DNA of 64,000 nt from Cyclobacteriaceae bacterium (GTDB taxonomy: Bacteria > Bacteroidota > Bacteroidia > Cytophagales > Cyclobacteriaceae): positions 1 to 64,000 of the forward strand of contig JAEUUI010000028.1 of NCBI GenBank assembly GCA_016786585.1. The letters are read 5' to 3'. Below the pieces are notes generated by a model. That model saw nothing but the letters and a program-made list of their open reading frames with translations. It was not told where the DNA came from and searched no databases. The first letter of the stretch is position 1, and each line of letters starts with the position of its first letter. The translations under genes were made by a program, and so were the position numbers. Below are positions 15,144 to 23,933 of the stretch, piece after piece.

Positions 15144-16232
15144 CTAAGATTGATCACCGGTGATCAGAACTCCGTCTTTTACCTTACGCATCCCATCCGT
15201 GAGTGTTTGTTTGCCGAAATCCATGCGAACGGTTTTGGGATCAAGCCCGTCTAATACTTTGGTCTTGAAAAACACCCGATGTTTATCTTTCGAATAGAAT
15301 TCGTGAATGAGTTCGAACGTTTCTGGATCAGCGCTGGTTATTTTTTCTCCTTCGAAGTACACCTGGGTGTTATCTTTCAGAAATGCGTGATTAATGATTT
15401 CCAGGGAAACAACATCTATATCGTTCAGTCGGTGCCCTGCATACAACAATGTGTTATTGTTGATTACGATATTTTCCTCGTTAATCGTACGAATGGTATC
15501 AACTGAGTCAAATTCAATGGAAGTAAAGTTCGTTTTCCAATTGGAGAACAAAATTCTGTTGTTGTTCCGGGCGTAATAGTCGGTGATGGCAGTATACAAG
15601 CCGCCTTCATTTTTGTCTGCGCGAATTACCCGTGTATTACTTTCAATAGTGCCGCTCCCGGACGTGAAGTCGGTGATCACTGCGTATAGGTTGAGCGCGT
15701 CTACGGCCAGTGTTTTGTTAATCCGGGTGAAAGTTTTTCCATCTGCCTCGATTTTTTTTCCGTAAAGAAAAACGGATTGATGATCTTTCCCCCAGCTGTG
15801 TGCATACGGGTCGCCAGGCAATTGATAGGGTTGATACGTTTTTGGATCGGCCCCGGAAATAATGGTCATTTCGATGCTTAGTGAATTTTCGTAGTACACA
15901 TGGAACGCATCTTTAGGTATACCATGCGCATCGATTATAAATGACGCATGATCGGCCTGCTGGACTTTTCCCTTCCGGTAGATGGTATGTTTGTCTTTGC
16001 CAAAATTTCGGGAGAGAACGATGAATGTCTCCACATCGGCATCCATTTCGGTGTAGCCCAATTCAAACCAATTACCCATGGGGGAGTAGATAATCTTGTT
16101 TTTCCAGCGATGGTAGTAATATGAATCTGAAAGTGATTGCTGCACAGCCTTACCAATCCGGTTGAACAAGCACACCACTGGCACTACAATGAGTAGAATA
16201 ACAATACCTGCAATGATGAGCGTGGTAGTCAT
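15144..16232 (-). CDS. DKNYY-family membrane-anchored protein
   Basis: 362 residues. One N-terminal transmembrane helix (about 5-25, LIIAGIVILLIVVPVVCLF), then an extracytoplasmic part with repeated segments of the DKNYY type: SRNFGKDKHTIYRKGK, AFLKDNTQVYFEGEKI, FYSKDKHRVFFKTKVL, each followed by an ADxxTF-like stretch. The family is predicted to form repeated beta units; its function is unknown. It sits downstream of recN on the same strand with 18 bases between, so it may be the last gene of that operon. The first ATG of the frame fits the membrane anchor. Confidence 0.8.
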   Translation of the reverse strand: MTTTLIIAGIVILLIVVPVVCLFNRIGKAVQQSLSDSYYYHRWKNKIIYSPMGNWFELGYTEMDADVETFIVLSRNFGKDKHTIYRKGKVQQADHASFIIDAHGIPKDAFHVYYENSLSIEMTIISGADPKTYQPYQLPGDPYAHSWGKDHQSVFLYGKKIEADGKTFTRINKTLAVDALNLYAVITDFTSGSGTIESNTRVIRADKNEGGLYTAITDYYARNNNRILFSNWKTNFTSIEFDSVDTIRTINEENIVINNNTLLYAGHRLNDIDVVSLEIINHAFLKDNTQVYFEGEKITSADPETFELIHEFYSKDKHRVFFKTKVLDGLDPKTVRMDFGKQTLTDGMRKVKDGVLITGDQS

Positions 16233-16250
16233 GAGCCTGTTGGCAGGGAT

Positions 16251-17903
16251 TTATTCTCCGATCAGTTCTTTAGCATTTTCCATCGCAGTTTTAGAAGGCT
16301 TATCGCCCCCAATCATTTTAGCGATCTCTTCCACGCGTTCGTTGTCTTTCAACTGCCGGATGTTACTGATGGTTTTTTTGGACGAACTGTCTTTGAAAAC
16401 ATAATAATGAGCTTCACCACGTGCAGCAATTTGTGGTAAGTGTGTAATCGTGATCAATTGATGATGTGCTGCCATCGACTTCATCAATTCGCCCAGGCGG
16501 ATGGCAATCTCTCCGGAAACTCCTGTATCGATTTCATCCAGTACAAGGGTTGGCATCGCTGTCTTTGCCGCCATTACGTATTTGATGCAGAACATCAGGC
16601 GTGAAAATTCTCCACCCGAAGCAACCATCGCCAGCGGTTTAGGCGAAATGCCTTTGTTTGCGCTGAATAGAATTTCAATGGCATCGGCTCCGTGCGAAGC
16701 GGGTTCGATACTTTCTTGTTCCACTTTCAGATTTGCATCCGGAATACCGAGTTCTTTCAGCAACTTGACTAACTCTTTCGTAAGCGGCTCGAATGTTTTC
16801 TTACGCGCTGATGAAAGTTTTTTCCCCAAGGCAGCTACTTCAGCTTTGGATTCTTCATACAGTTTGCGGGCATTATCCAGCGCTCCATCCAGGTTAGACG
16901 TGATTGTTGCTTTGCGTTGCAGTTCGTCCTGCAGGGTAAGCAGGTCATCGATTCCAACCGCCCGATGCTTTTTAAGCAACCGGTATAGCAGGTTAACACG
17001 TTCTTTTAAAAACTCAGCCCGCTCCGGATCAAATTCCACGGTATCCTGCTGACGTTCAATTTCCGAAGCAATGTCGTCAAGCTCAATCAGCACGCTTTCC
17101 AGGCGCTGCTTGATTGTCTCGTATTGTTTTGCATAGCCGGAAATGATCAGCAGGTGCGAACGCGCTTCCGATAAAGAATTTCTGGCTGCAAATTCCGACT
17201 GACTTAATACTGACAACGTAGACTGGAGCCTGCTGGTGATATCTTCCGCATGCTCCATGATCTTAAGTTCCGATTCAATTTTTTCCTGTTCACCTTTTTC
17301 GAAGGCAGCTTTCACCAGTTCGTCAAGCTGGAAGTTGATGTACTCAGCCTCCTGTCGTAACGTGTCAGCTTCACCAACCAGGGTGTCGTATGTTTTCTTG
17401 TTTTGAACAAAGGTAATCCACGCCTCGCGGTATTGATCCAGCAGCTTTTGGTTGTCACCGTATGAATCAATTAGCCGAAGCTGAAACTCATGGCTCCCGA
17501 GTTGCAAAGTCTCGTGCTGTGAATGTACGTCCATGAGCAAACTGCCCAGCTTTTTCATGACGTCCAGCGTGACAGGAGTGTCGTTGATGAACGCGCGTGA
17601 TTTTCCGCCCGGACTGATTTCCCTGCGAATGACAGTAGTGTCATCGTAGTCGAGATCCTCAGCTTTAAAAAAACTTTTCAGTTTGTAGGCCCCGATTTCA
17701 AATACGCCTTCGGTAACACATTTTTCATTCTCATCCCAAAGTACCTTGGTGTCAGCACGGTTACCTTTCAACAAACCCAGTGCGCCCAGCATGATTGATT
17801 TACCGGCTCCGGTTTCGCCCGTAACAACGTTCAATCCTGCGGAAGGCTCGAGTTCCAGATGCCGGATCAGGGCGTAATTTTTTATTGTGAGATGCTTCAG
17901 CAT
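16251..17903 (-). CDS. recN: DNA repair protein RecN
   Basis: 550 residues, normal RecN length. An SMC-like ATPase split by a long coiled coil: Walker A GETGAGKS (about 29-36), Q-loop region with SQHETLQLGSHEFQL, coiled-coil arms (about 150-370), then the signature FSANKGISPKPLAMVASGGEFSR (written in the protein as two parts, KGISPKPLA and SGGEFSRLM) and Walker B LVLDEIDTGVSG. RecN helps hold and repair double-strand breaks. The start codon overlaps the stop of the upstream 74-residue gene by one base. Confidence 0.95.
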   Translation of the reverse strand: MLKHLTIKNYALIRHLELEPSAGLNVVTGETGAGKSIMLGALGLLKGNRADTKVLWDENEKCVTEGVFEIGAYKLKSFFKAEDLDYDDTTVIRREISPGGKSRAFINDTPVTLDVMKKLGSLLMDVHSQHETLQLGSHEFQLRLIDSYGDNQKLLDQYREAWITFVQNKKTYDTLVGEADTLRQEAEYINFQLDELVKAAFEKGEQEKIESELKIMEHAEDITSRLQSTLSVLSQSEFAARNSLSEARSHLLIISGYAKQYETIKQRLESVLIELDDIASEIERQQDTVEFDPERAEFLKERVNLLYRLLKKHRAVGIDDLLTLQDELQRKATITSNLDGALDNARKLYEESKAEVAALGKKLSSARKKTFEPLTKELVKLLKELGIPDANLKVEQESIEPASHGADAIEILFSANKGISPKPLAMVASGGEFSRLMFCIKYVMAAKTAMPTLVLDEIDTGVSGEIAIRLGELMKSMAAHHQLITITHLPQIAARGEAHYYVFKDSSSKKTISNIRQLKDNERVEEIAKMIGGDKPSKTAMENAKELIGE

Positions 17904-18127
17904 CAGTCGTTAACGTCTATGATAATTTCGTAAATATCTGCCAAAGCTAATGACAGCTTTTGTCCGCGCATGTTACGGGCCTGAACAGCGGCATCAGAAA
18001 TCGTCAACAGCTCAGCCAGAACAACCGTATTGTCGGTCAGCACAATATTAATTTTTTTGCCGGTAAATCCGGTAAGTCCGGTTCGAATTTGATCGGGAGT
18101 TCCGAGCCGGATGAGTCTTTTTTGCAT
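17903..18127 (-). CDS. small conserved-looking protein upstream of recN (Sm/SH3-like pattern)
   Basis: 74 residues, not assigned to a family with certainty. After a basic start (MQKRLIRLGT) the rest reads as alternating short strands: KKINIVLTDNTVVLAELLTIS, AVQARN, KLSLALADIYEIIID. A G-K-x-hydrophobic strand, a turn, and a final DIYEIIID strand recall small SH3/Sm-type barrels such as the C-terminal domain of RimP, but this is only a pattern. The ATG-stop overlap with recN indicates translational coupling. It lies 37 bases after the PorD-like gene. Confidence 0.65.
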   Translation of the reverse strand: MQKRLIRLGTPDQIRTGLTGFTGKKINIVLTDNTVVLAELLTISDAAVQARNMRGQKLSLALADIYEIIIDVND

Positions 18128-18164
18128 CGGCTGCTAAGCAACCGACTACGCAGTCAAAATGCAA

Positions 18165-19061
18165 TTAATTCTTCAGGATTTTTGCGTATGCGGTTTGATT
18201 GGACGGATCCATCTGGGTGATCAGGTCGTAAGCTTCCCGCCTGACGGGCAGCTGGCCATTTGAGAAGATATTGGCAAGCTCTTTTGACTTCGCATCAAAA
18301 AATGAAATGATCAGGATGGCGTTTGGATTGATGTCTTTTGCTTTCCGGATGTTCTTCAATCCCGAAAGGATTATCTGACGACTTTGGTCAGGCGTTTTCT
18401 CGAACGTATCAAGGCCTAATCGGTGGTAACTGTAAGAAGCTCTGCGTACATCAGCCATTTGTGGGTTCAGCAGATTCTCAACAATCCAGTAGCGGTTACG
18501 AATGCTGCCGAGTGATTGCCAGCCCGGCCGGTTAGAAGATTGCGCGTTGTTAACAACCGTCAATGCCCGTTGAAAGTAAGGCGTGCCACCCAGTTCGCTA
18601 AACGAATCATAATCCATGCCGATCACCAGGTAGGCATAAAACGCCAGCATAGAAGTCAGGTTGTTGGTGTAAGTATTGTCGTTGTATTCGAGTGGCTGCG
18701 ATTCAATGTACTCAAACTCCCAGTCGCGGTCGGCAAAATTCAAAAGCAGGCTAGTATAGTTGGAGTTGTACACTGGTCTTGCCGACTGAATCTGAACCGA
18801 AGCACTAAACACACCGATGGAAGGCATGTCGTTAATGTTGATCAGAATGCTGCAATTGATTTTTTCATGTTGCTGATAGGTGTCATTCGTCCATTTGCGT
18901 GAATTTAAAAACTGCTGGAACGCAGTCTTCATATCCCGAAATACATTGCGATCGGTTGTTTTAACTTTCGGGCCAACATTTACCGTTACTGTAGCCAGCA
19001 GTTCCTGCGCGGAAACATTCAGCGACCAGGCGATCAAGATAAAAGCTAAAAGTTTACGCAT
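18165..19061 (-). CDS. porD: DUF4835 / PorD-like protein
   Basis: 298 residues from the ATG at 19061, which gives a clean signal peptide (MRKLLAFILIAWSLNVSAQ). A longer frame from 19100 would lie within coaBC. The body matches the DUF4835 family of Bacteroidota, annotated in places as PorD, linked to type IX secretion: NFADRDWEFEYIESQPLEYNDN, YAYLVIGMDYDSFSELGG and the end MDPSNQTAYAKILKN. A periplasmic location is predicted. The start overlaps the coaBC end by 8 bases, placing it in the bamD-rpoZ-coaBC operon. The T9SS link rests on my memory of the family name and is less sure than the family itself. Confidence 0.8.
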   Translation of the reverse strand: MRKLLAFILIAWSLNVSAQELLATVTVNVGPKVKTTDRNVFRDMKTAFQQFLNSRKWTNDTYQQHEKINCSILININDMPSIGVFSASVQIQSARPVYNSNYTSLLLNFADRDWEFEYIESQPLEYNDNTYTNNLTSMLAFYAYLVIGMDYDSFSELGGTPYFQRALTVVNNAQSSNRPGWQSLGSIRNRYWIVENLLNPQMADVRRASYSYHRLGLDTFEKTPDQSRQIILSGLKNIRKAKDINPNAILIISFFDAKSKELANIFSNGQLPVRREAYDLITQMDPSNQTAYAKILKN

Positions 19062-20253
19062 GGACTTTTTCAAGAATGGCGGAGACAATATCTCGGGCAA
19101 CTTCTTTTTTACTCTTCAGATCGAACTTCTTCACGGAACCGCTCCGGTCGATCATCGTAATCTTGTTAGTATCATGACCAAAACCAGCACCGGCATCATT
19201 CAGGGAATTCAGAACGATCAAATCAAAATTCTTGGATTCCAGTTTCTTCAGTGCGTTGTCTTGTTCATGTTCCGTCTCAAGCGCAAATCCGACAACTACT
19301 TGTTTCTGTTTGATCTTCCCAAGAGACGCAGCAATGTCACGGGTCTTGGTTAATTCAATGGTAAGGTTCTCGTCTTTCTTTTTAATCTTCTGATCAGCTT
19401 TAACAGTAGGGCGGTAGTCGGCAACCGCTGCTGCAAGAACAGCAATATCCGTTTGCGGGAATACCGCTACACATGCTTCATACATTTCTTCGGCCGACAT
19501 TACCTTCTTAACGCTAACCTGGGGGTTTGAAGTATGCATGGCAGTCGGGCCGCTTACTAAGGTTACATGAGCGCCAAGATTTGCCAGTCTTTCGGCAATG
19601 GCATAGCCCATTTTTCCGGTAGAGTGATTACCGATGAATCGCACCGGATCGATTGCTTCATACGTTGGCCCGGCTGTAACGAGTACATTTTTGCCTTTCA
19701 GTGCATTGTTGTTCGTAAAGAACTCTTCCAGCTCGGCAATGATTTCTTCGGGTTCCGCCATTCGGCCTGTACCTACGAGGCCACTGGCCAGTTCGCCAAA
19801 GGCAGGATCAAGAATCCTGTTGCCAAACGAGGCTATCTTTTTAAGATTTTCTTTAGTTGCGTCATGCTGAAGCATGTCGAGATCCATCGCAGGAGCGAGG
19901 AATACCGGGCATCGTGCCGACAGGTAAACAGCCATCAGCAGATTATCGCAGCGACCGCTCGCCATCTTGGCAATGGTGTTAGCACTTGCGGGTGCAATAA
20001 TCATCGCATCCGCCCAAAGTCCCAGATCAACATGATTGTTCCATTGACCGCTTTCGTCTTTGATAAATTCCGAGAGAGCCGGATTTTTCGAAAGCGTTGA
20101 TAAGGTTAAGGGAGTGATGAAGGTCTTGGCAGAATCCGTCATCACTACCTTTACTTCAGCGCCCGCCTTTACCAAGAGCCGCGTTAACACCGCTGACTTG
20201 TAGGCGGCAATACTGCCGGAGATACCCAGCACTATTTTTTTGCCCTGAAGCAT
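19054..20253 (-). CDS. coaBC: bifunctional phosphopantothenoylcysteine decarboxylase / synthase
   Basis: 399 residues. The N-terminal CoaC flavoprotein domain has GSIAAYKSAVLTRLL, APASANTIAKMASGRCDNLL and APAMDLDML (usual PAMN reads PAMD). The C-terminal CoaB domain starts near residue 190 with LVTAGPTYEAIDPVRFIGNHS and TGKMGYAIAERLA, and has AAVADYRP and the KKxD-type region (QKIKKKDENL). It catalyses two consecutive steps of coenzyme A synthesis in the cytoplasm. It starts 9 bases after rpoZ and overlaps the porD-like gene. Confidence 0.95.
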   Translation of the reverse strand: MLQGKKIVLGISGSIAAYKSAVLTRLLVKAGAEVKVVMTDSAKTFITPLTLSTLSKNPALSEFIKDESGQWNNHVDLGLWADAMIIAPASANTIAKMASGRCDNLLMAVYLSARCPVFLAPAMDLDMLQHDATKENLKKIASFGNRILDPAFGELASGLVGTGRMAEPEEIIAELEEFFTNNNALKGKNVLVTAGPTYEAIDPVRFIGNHSTGKMGYAIAERLANLGAHVTLVSGPTAMHTSNPQVSVKKVMSAEEMYEACVAVFPQTDIAVLAAAVADYRPTVKADQKIKKKDENLTIELTKTRDIAASLGKIKQKQVVVGFALETEHEQDNALKKLESKNFDLIVLNSLNDAGAGFGHDTNKITMIDRSGSVKKFDLKSKKEVARDIVSAILEKVHA

Positions 20254-20262
20254 GAATGTTTC

Positions 20263-20586
20263 TTAAAGTTCCGGAGTGCTTTCGGTTGCTTCTCTTCTTC
20301 TGAAGTTAAGCTTGCCTTCGATGAATTCTTCTGTTGCAGTTGAAGTCGACTTCGGCATGCGCTCGTAGAATTTTGAGATCTCGATTTGTTCACGGTTTTC
20401 GAAAACTTCCTCGAGGTTATCTACCGTTGTTGCGAATTCAGCTAGCTTGTTGTTAAGCTCTTCTTTGATGTTGGAAGCGATCTGCTTGGCACGCTTGGAA
20501 ATAACAACTACTGATTCGTAGATGTTTCCGGTTTGTGCAGCCAGCTTATCGATATCGCGTGGAATGATGGATGATTGAATAGCCAT
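20263..20586 (-). CDS. rpoZ: RNA polymerase omega-like subunit (Bacteroidota type)
   Basis: 107 residues. The Rpb6/omega helix pattern is visible: IPRDIDKLAAQTGNIYESVVVISKRAKQIA, followed by an acidic and charged tail (EEVFENREQIEISKFYERMPKSTS). Omega stabilises the beta' subunit in the RNA polymerase core. Its place between bamD and coaBC agrees with rpoZ lying next to coaBC in many bacteria. It starts 2 bases before bamD ends. Confidence 0.85.
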   Translation of the reverse strand: MAIQSSIIPRDIDKLAAQTGNIYESVVVISKRAKQIASNIKEELNNKLAEFATTVDNLEEVFENREQIEISKFYERMPKSTSTATEEFIEGKLNFRRREATESTPEL

Positions 20587-20588
20587 AG

Positions 20589-21401
20589 TTATGAATTTGT
20601 ACTTTTTAAAGTCGTTAATTTTGAATTACTGTCGACATAATACCGTTCAGCTTCTTTCAGGAATTTGCTGTCGGGATACCGGTCGACAAAGTTTTTGTAG
20701 CTTGATACAACATCCAGGTAGCGCTCACGCTGTTTGTCGGGCACGCTTTCTTCCGCAAGCAGAAACTTGGATTGCACAATCAGGTAAAAGGATTCCTCTA
20801 CATATTTTGAATCCGGAAAGTTCTTTTGAAAATTATCCAGCGCTACGATCGCGGCTTTATATTGACGCATCCGAACATATTGAAATGCGTTGTTGAAGCC
20901 TTTCTTTTCCAAACGTTGCTGAACGGTGGTAATAACCTCAATCGCCTGATCTTTGAATTTGCTGTTGGGATAACGGTTCAAAAAATCCTGCATGGAAGTC
21001 ATCGCCTGAATGCTTTCCGACTGGTCTAAATTCGGCCCCGGAGATGATTTGTATAACGAATAGGCATACATAAAACGGGCTTCTTCAGAAAGAACGCCCC
21101 GTCCGAATGTTTCGTAGAATGACTTGAACTGCTCAGCCGACAGCAGGTACATTTTCTCGTAGTATTGGCAATAGGCAAGGTAGAATTGCACCTTTTCAGC
21201 CTCCGGCAACCCGCGCACAATCGGCAAGATCTGTTCGAAAAGGATAGATGTACGGTAGTAGTCTTTTTTGGCGTAGTAGGCCAGCCCGGCCTCGTATTTT
21301 ACGCGCCAATCAGGATTCTTTTCAATTTTCCTGAATTTACTGCACGAAAACGCCATTAAAAGCGTCAAAACCAATGTAAAAGCTACAGATACTCTCCGCA
21401 T
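20589..21401 (-). CDS. bamD: outer membrane assembly lipoprotein BamD
   Basis: 270 residues from the ATG at 21401: lipoprotein signal MRRVSVAFTLVLTLLMAFSC with Cys at the end of the lipobox. TPR-like repeats follow (YEAGLAYYAKKDYYRTSILFEQ, FYLAYCQYYEKMY, PNSKFKDQAIEV, FPDSKYVEESFYLIVQSKF, YPDSKFLKEAERYY). BamD partners with BamA in beta-barrel insertion at the inner face of the outer membrane. A longer frame from 21446 adds 15 residues in front of the signal and is unlikely. First gene of the bamD-rpoZ-coaBC-porD-like run. Confidence 0.92.
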   Translation of the reverse strand: MRRVSVAFTLVLTLLMAFSCSKFRKIEKNPDWRVKYEAGLAYYAKKDYYRTSILFEQILPIVRGLPEAEKVQFYLAYCQYYEKMYLLSAEQFKSFYETFGRGVLSEEARFMYAYSLYKSSPGPNLDQSESIQAMTSMQDFLNRYPNSKFKDQAIEVITTVQQRLEKKGFNNAFQYVRMRQYKAAIVALDNFQKNFPDSKYVEESFYLIVQSKFLLAEESVPDKQRERYLDVVSSYKNFVDRYPDSKFLKEAERYYVDSNSKLTTLKSTNS

Positions 21402-21476
21402 AAGCCCGCAAATATAATATAAACCTCGGATAAGTCTGAAACGCAAAAAGTTGTGCAGGACGTGAGGAAAACCCGG

Positions 21477-22181
21477 TTATTTTTTCACCATCAGTTTTCG
21501 GGTGAGTACGCTCTCATTGTTTACATAAAGCGTGTAAAAATAAATCCCGGTGTTCAGCGGATCGGCCTCGATCTTAACGCTGTTCTGACCTGAAGAAAGG
21601 TCGTAAACCGACAACGGACTTCCTAAGATATTGTGGATGATGATTTTAGCCTTAACGTGCTCTTGGTGGATGTCGTAGTCGATGCGGGCACTGGTAATTA
21701 CCGGGTTCGGATAAAGATCATGGATCGTGATAAGCGGGGAGGAGTAAATATGTCCCTTTTCAGCTTTTGCCTCGACTGCGTAGTTGATGTCGATGACACT
21801 GACCTCAGTAGGATTGGCCTTATTGAATACCTGGTATTTTACCGAGCTGAAACCTTCCGTCAAGCCGGCATCCAGCCCGATTGAAAACCGTTCAAGCGTC
21901 TCACCCGGGTCCAGCCGAACGGTATAGGTATCAGTACGCTGATCCAGGCAGTTGTTGTCCGGACAAAAGAAATTTCGCTGTGTACTGCCGATTTGAGTCT
22001 CCAAACGCCTGATCACAAGCGTTATCGGTTTATCAAATGTGTTTTTGATTTTGATGGGGGCCTGAATAACCTCGCCAACTGCCCCTTTGTAAGAATCCTC
22101 GAGCGCGGCAACTTCAAAGTTCTGTGCCGTTAATGCATAGCCAGCGAAACAAAAACCAATGGCCAGTAAAAGTCTTCGCAT
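21477..22181 (-). CDS. secreted protein with T9SS type A sorting domain
   Basis: 234 residues from the ATG at 22181: signal peptide MRRLLLAIGFCFAGYALTAQ. A beta-rich middle region follows (GEVIQAPIKIKNTFDKPITLVI; CPDNNCLDQRTDTYTVRLDPGE split over two turns), probably Ig-like. The C-terminal about 80 residues form a type A sorting domain: LYPNPVITSARIDY, IIHNILGSPLSVYDLSSGQN, PLNTGIYFYTLYVNN, ending VLTRKLMVKK. Such cargo crosses the outer membrane through the T9SS and is usually attached to the surface or released. The frame extends further upstream (to 22370) but that part overlaps the OstA-like gene. Confidence 0.88.
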   Translation of the reverse strand: MRRLLLAIGFCFAGYALTAQNFEVAALEDSYKGAVGEVIQAPIKIKNTFDKPITLVIRRLETQIGSTQRNFFCPDNNCLDQRTDTYTVRLDPGETLERFSIGLDAGLTEGFSSVKYQVFNKANPTEVSVIDINYAVEAKAEKGHIYSSPLITIHDLYPNPVITSARIDYDIHQEHVKAKIIIHNILGSPLSVYDLSSGQNSVKIEADPLNTGIYFYTLYVNNESVLTRKLMVKK

Positions 22182-22266
22182 GCACCCGTAGTTTCCACAA
22201 AGTTTATTGAAATTTCGCGGTTTTTCATAGTAAAACCTGAAATTATTTGGGTTGCCCGGCAATATT

Positions 22267-23865
22267 CTACGGAGCAGGTCGTTTCCGCGGAAGCTTTTTT
22301 TCGGGAGTGATATTTTTCGGCAGCGGCTTACTGGCTTCCTCCTCAGGTTTAGCAATTTCCCGTACCACATCTTTTTTTAACGGCCGCTCATCGGCCCGCC
22401 ATTTAAAATCCTGCAGGCGCGTGTTTTCTTCCTCCAGTTCGTGGGGCGGAATGAAATTGCCATCCGGTTGCTTAATGAAGCTGATGCTGTTCACCTTGCC
22501 TTCTTTGAAGCGGATGGTGATATTACTGCAGGTAACGTTGTTCATCCCCGTAAGGGTGCCGGTTTTTTCGTCTATTGCGAAATAGATACTCTCACCATTT
22601 CCATTAACAAACACTTTGGCCAGCTTGCCAGCTTTGAAATCGGCAATCATTTTCCGGCCCTTTATCTGATTGTAGTTCTTTGAAGTATCCTGCGAGATCA
22701 CAAACGAATTGATATCCATAAAAATCTTGCTGATCGTATTGTGTTGAATCAGCATGCTGATGGAGTCTGCGGTCATTTGATTGCCGTCCGTCCAGAGCAC
22801 GGGATTTTTGTAGAAATAAAGTATTGAGTCGGCCGAGCGATATTCCAGTGAATCGGCTTTGCCCTGTAAGTCACGCTTAAAAATCTTGACGTTGTGATAG
22901 GCAAGCAATCGTTTCTTGGCGGGATCTACATCATCAATGGACACGAGCGTATCGGCAGTCATAAACAACGTATCACCCTCGTCTGTTACCTTGGCTACAT
23001 ACGCGTGATCATAAATTTTTGCGAAGTTGTTGTTGTAGGTATCTGCTGCCTGACTGTAAATCGTCATGTTTTCTTCGAGCGAAGTCATAACCACATCACC
23101 GCGCGCACGGGAGATTTTTTTTATATCGTCAACCGAAATCTTTTTTGCCTTTACACTATAGTTGCGGTTTCTGCCGATGCCATTATTGGAATCGAACGTT
23201 CTGCTGATCGTATTATAAATGCCCGACTGATAGTTGTACGTGTTCGTGTCTTTATCGATCACCTCGGTTTCAGCAACGAAATAAATAACCTTCGTTTTTG
23301 AATTATACCTCATACTATCGGACTTCATTACGTAGTCCGGGTTGGTGACCTTTACATCTCTTTTAAATGATGCGAAGTTGCTGGTTGCATCATAATAACC
23401 TTTCCGGCTCACAAGCGTGTTAATACTGTCGACCAGTTTGCCGCCATTGTAGTACCGGGCTTCATTGATCATCCGATCGTAATCGAGGAAATCAGTATAC
23501 AATTTAGCCTGCGCAAGTTTTGTGAAAATCACGTTATCCCGAAGCTTGGCTTTCTTGGTATTTCCATCGTATTGAAGATGGCGGGCAGTAATGGTTATCG
23601 AGTCACCCTCCAGAATCCTGACGTTGCCAAATGCTTCAACTGCATTTTTACTGCGATAGAACCAGGCTGAATCACAAAAAATGGTGGTGGTATTTTGAAC
23701 GAACTTCACCTGCTGTTCGCCCTTGATAACACGTTCTACGCGCTCACCGTTTTTAATGCCGCCTATCAAACGGCCCGCGCCTTTTTGCAACTCCACGGTC
23801 TTTTGCGCCATCGCAGGGGCGATTACAATCAACAGCAAACCGAAAATCAACAAACTTGCGCGCAT
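22267..23865 (-). CDS. OstA-like / LptA-like periplasmic protein
   Basis: 532 residues from the ATG at 23865, giving the signal peptide MRASLLIFGLLLIVIAPAMAQ. Repeated OstA-type beta units are visible: CDSAWFYRSKNAVEAFGNVRI, ITARHLQYDGNTKKAKLRDNV, SDSMRYNSKTKVIYF, ADSLEYRSADSILYFYKNPVLW, MTADSISML. These resemble the LptA/OstA fold that carries lipopolysaccharide across the periplasm. It is longer than enterobacterial LptA, as Bacteroidota proteins named OstA-like are. The tail is rich in Pro and Lys (PLPKNITPEKKLPRKRPAP). Divergent from tilS, whose long frame overlaps its start. Confidence 0.88.
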   Translation of the reverse strand: MRASLLIFGLLLIVIAPAMAQKTVELQKGAGRLIGGIKNGERVERVIKGEQQVKFVQNTTTIFCDSAWFYRSKNAVEAFGNVRILEGDSITITARHLQYDGNTKKAKLRDNVIFTKLAQAKLYTDFLDYDRMINEARYYNGGKLVDSINTLVSRKGYYDATSNFASFKRDVKVTNPDYVMKSDSMRYNSKTKVIYFVAETEVIDKDTNTYNYQSGIYNTISRTFDSNNGIGRNRNYSVKAKKISVDDIKKISRARGDVVMTSLEENMTIYSQAADTYNNNFAKIYDHAYVAKVTDEGDTLFMTADTLVSIDDVDPAKKRLLAYHNVKIFKRDLQGKADSLEYRSADSILYFYKNPVLWTDGNQMTADSISMLIQHNTISKIFMDINSFVISQDTSKNYNQIKGRKMIADFKAGKLAKVFVNGNGESIYFAIDEKTGTLTGMNNVTCSNITIRFKEGKVNSISFIKQPDGNFIPPHELEEENTRLQDFKWRADERPLKKDVVREIAKPEEEASKPLPKNITPEKKLPRKRPAP

Positions 23866-23933
23866 AAATGCCAAAATTAACCAAAAACATGCTGGGAACT
23901 ACCAAACTCGTGCAGGGTAGAGTATCTTGGAGC

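Noticed and set aside
16501-17052. 183-codon plus-strand frame inside recN
   Set aside because: Antisense shadow of recN, rich in Ser and without a recognisable domain.
22182-22370. Longer start of the T9SS cargo gene
   Set aside because: The extension overlaps the OstA-like gene and precedes a good signal peptide.
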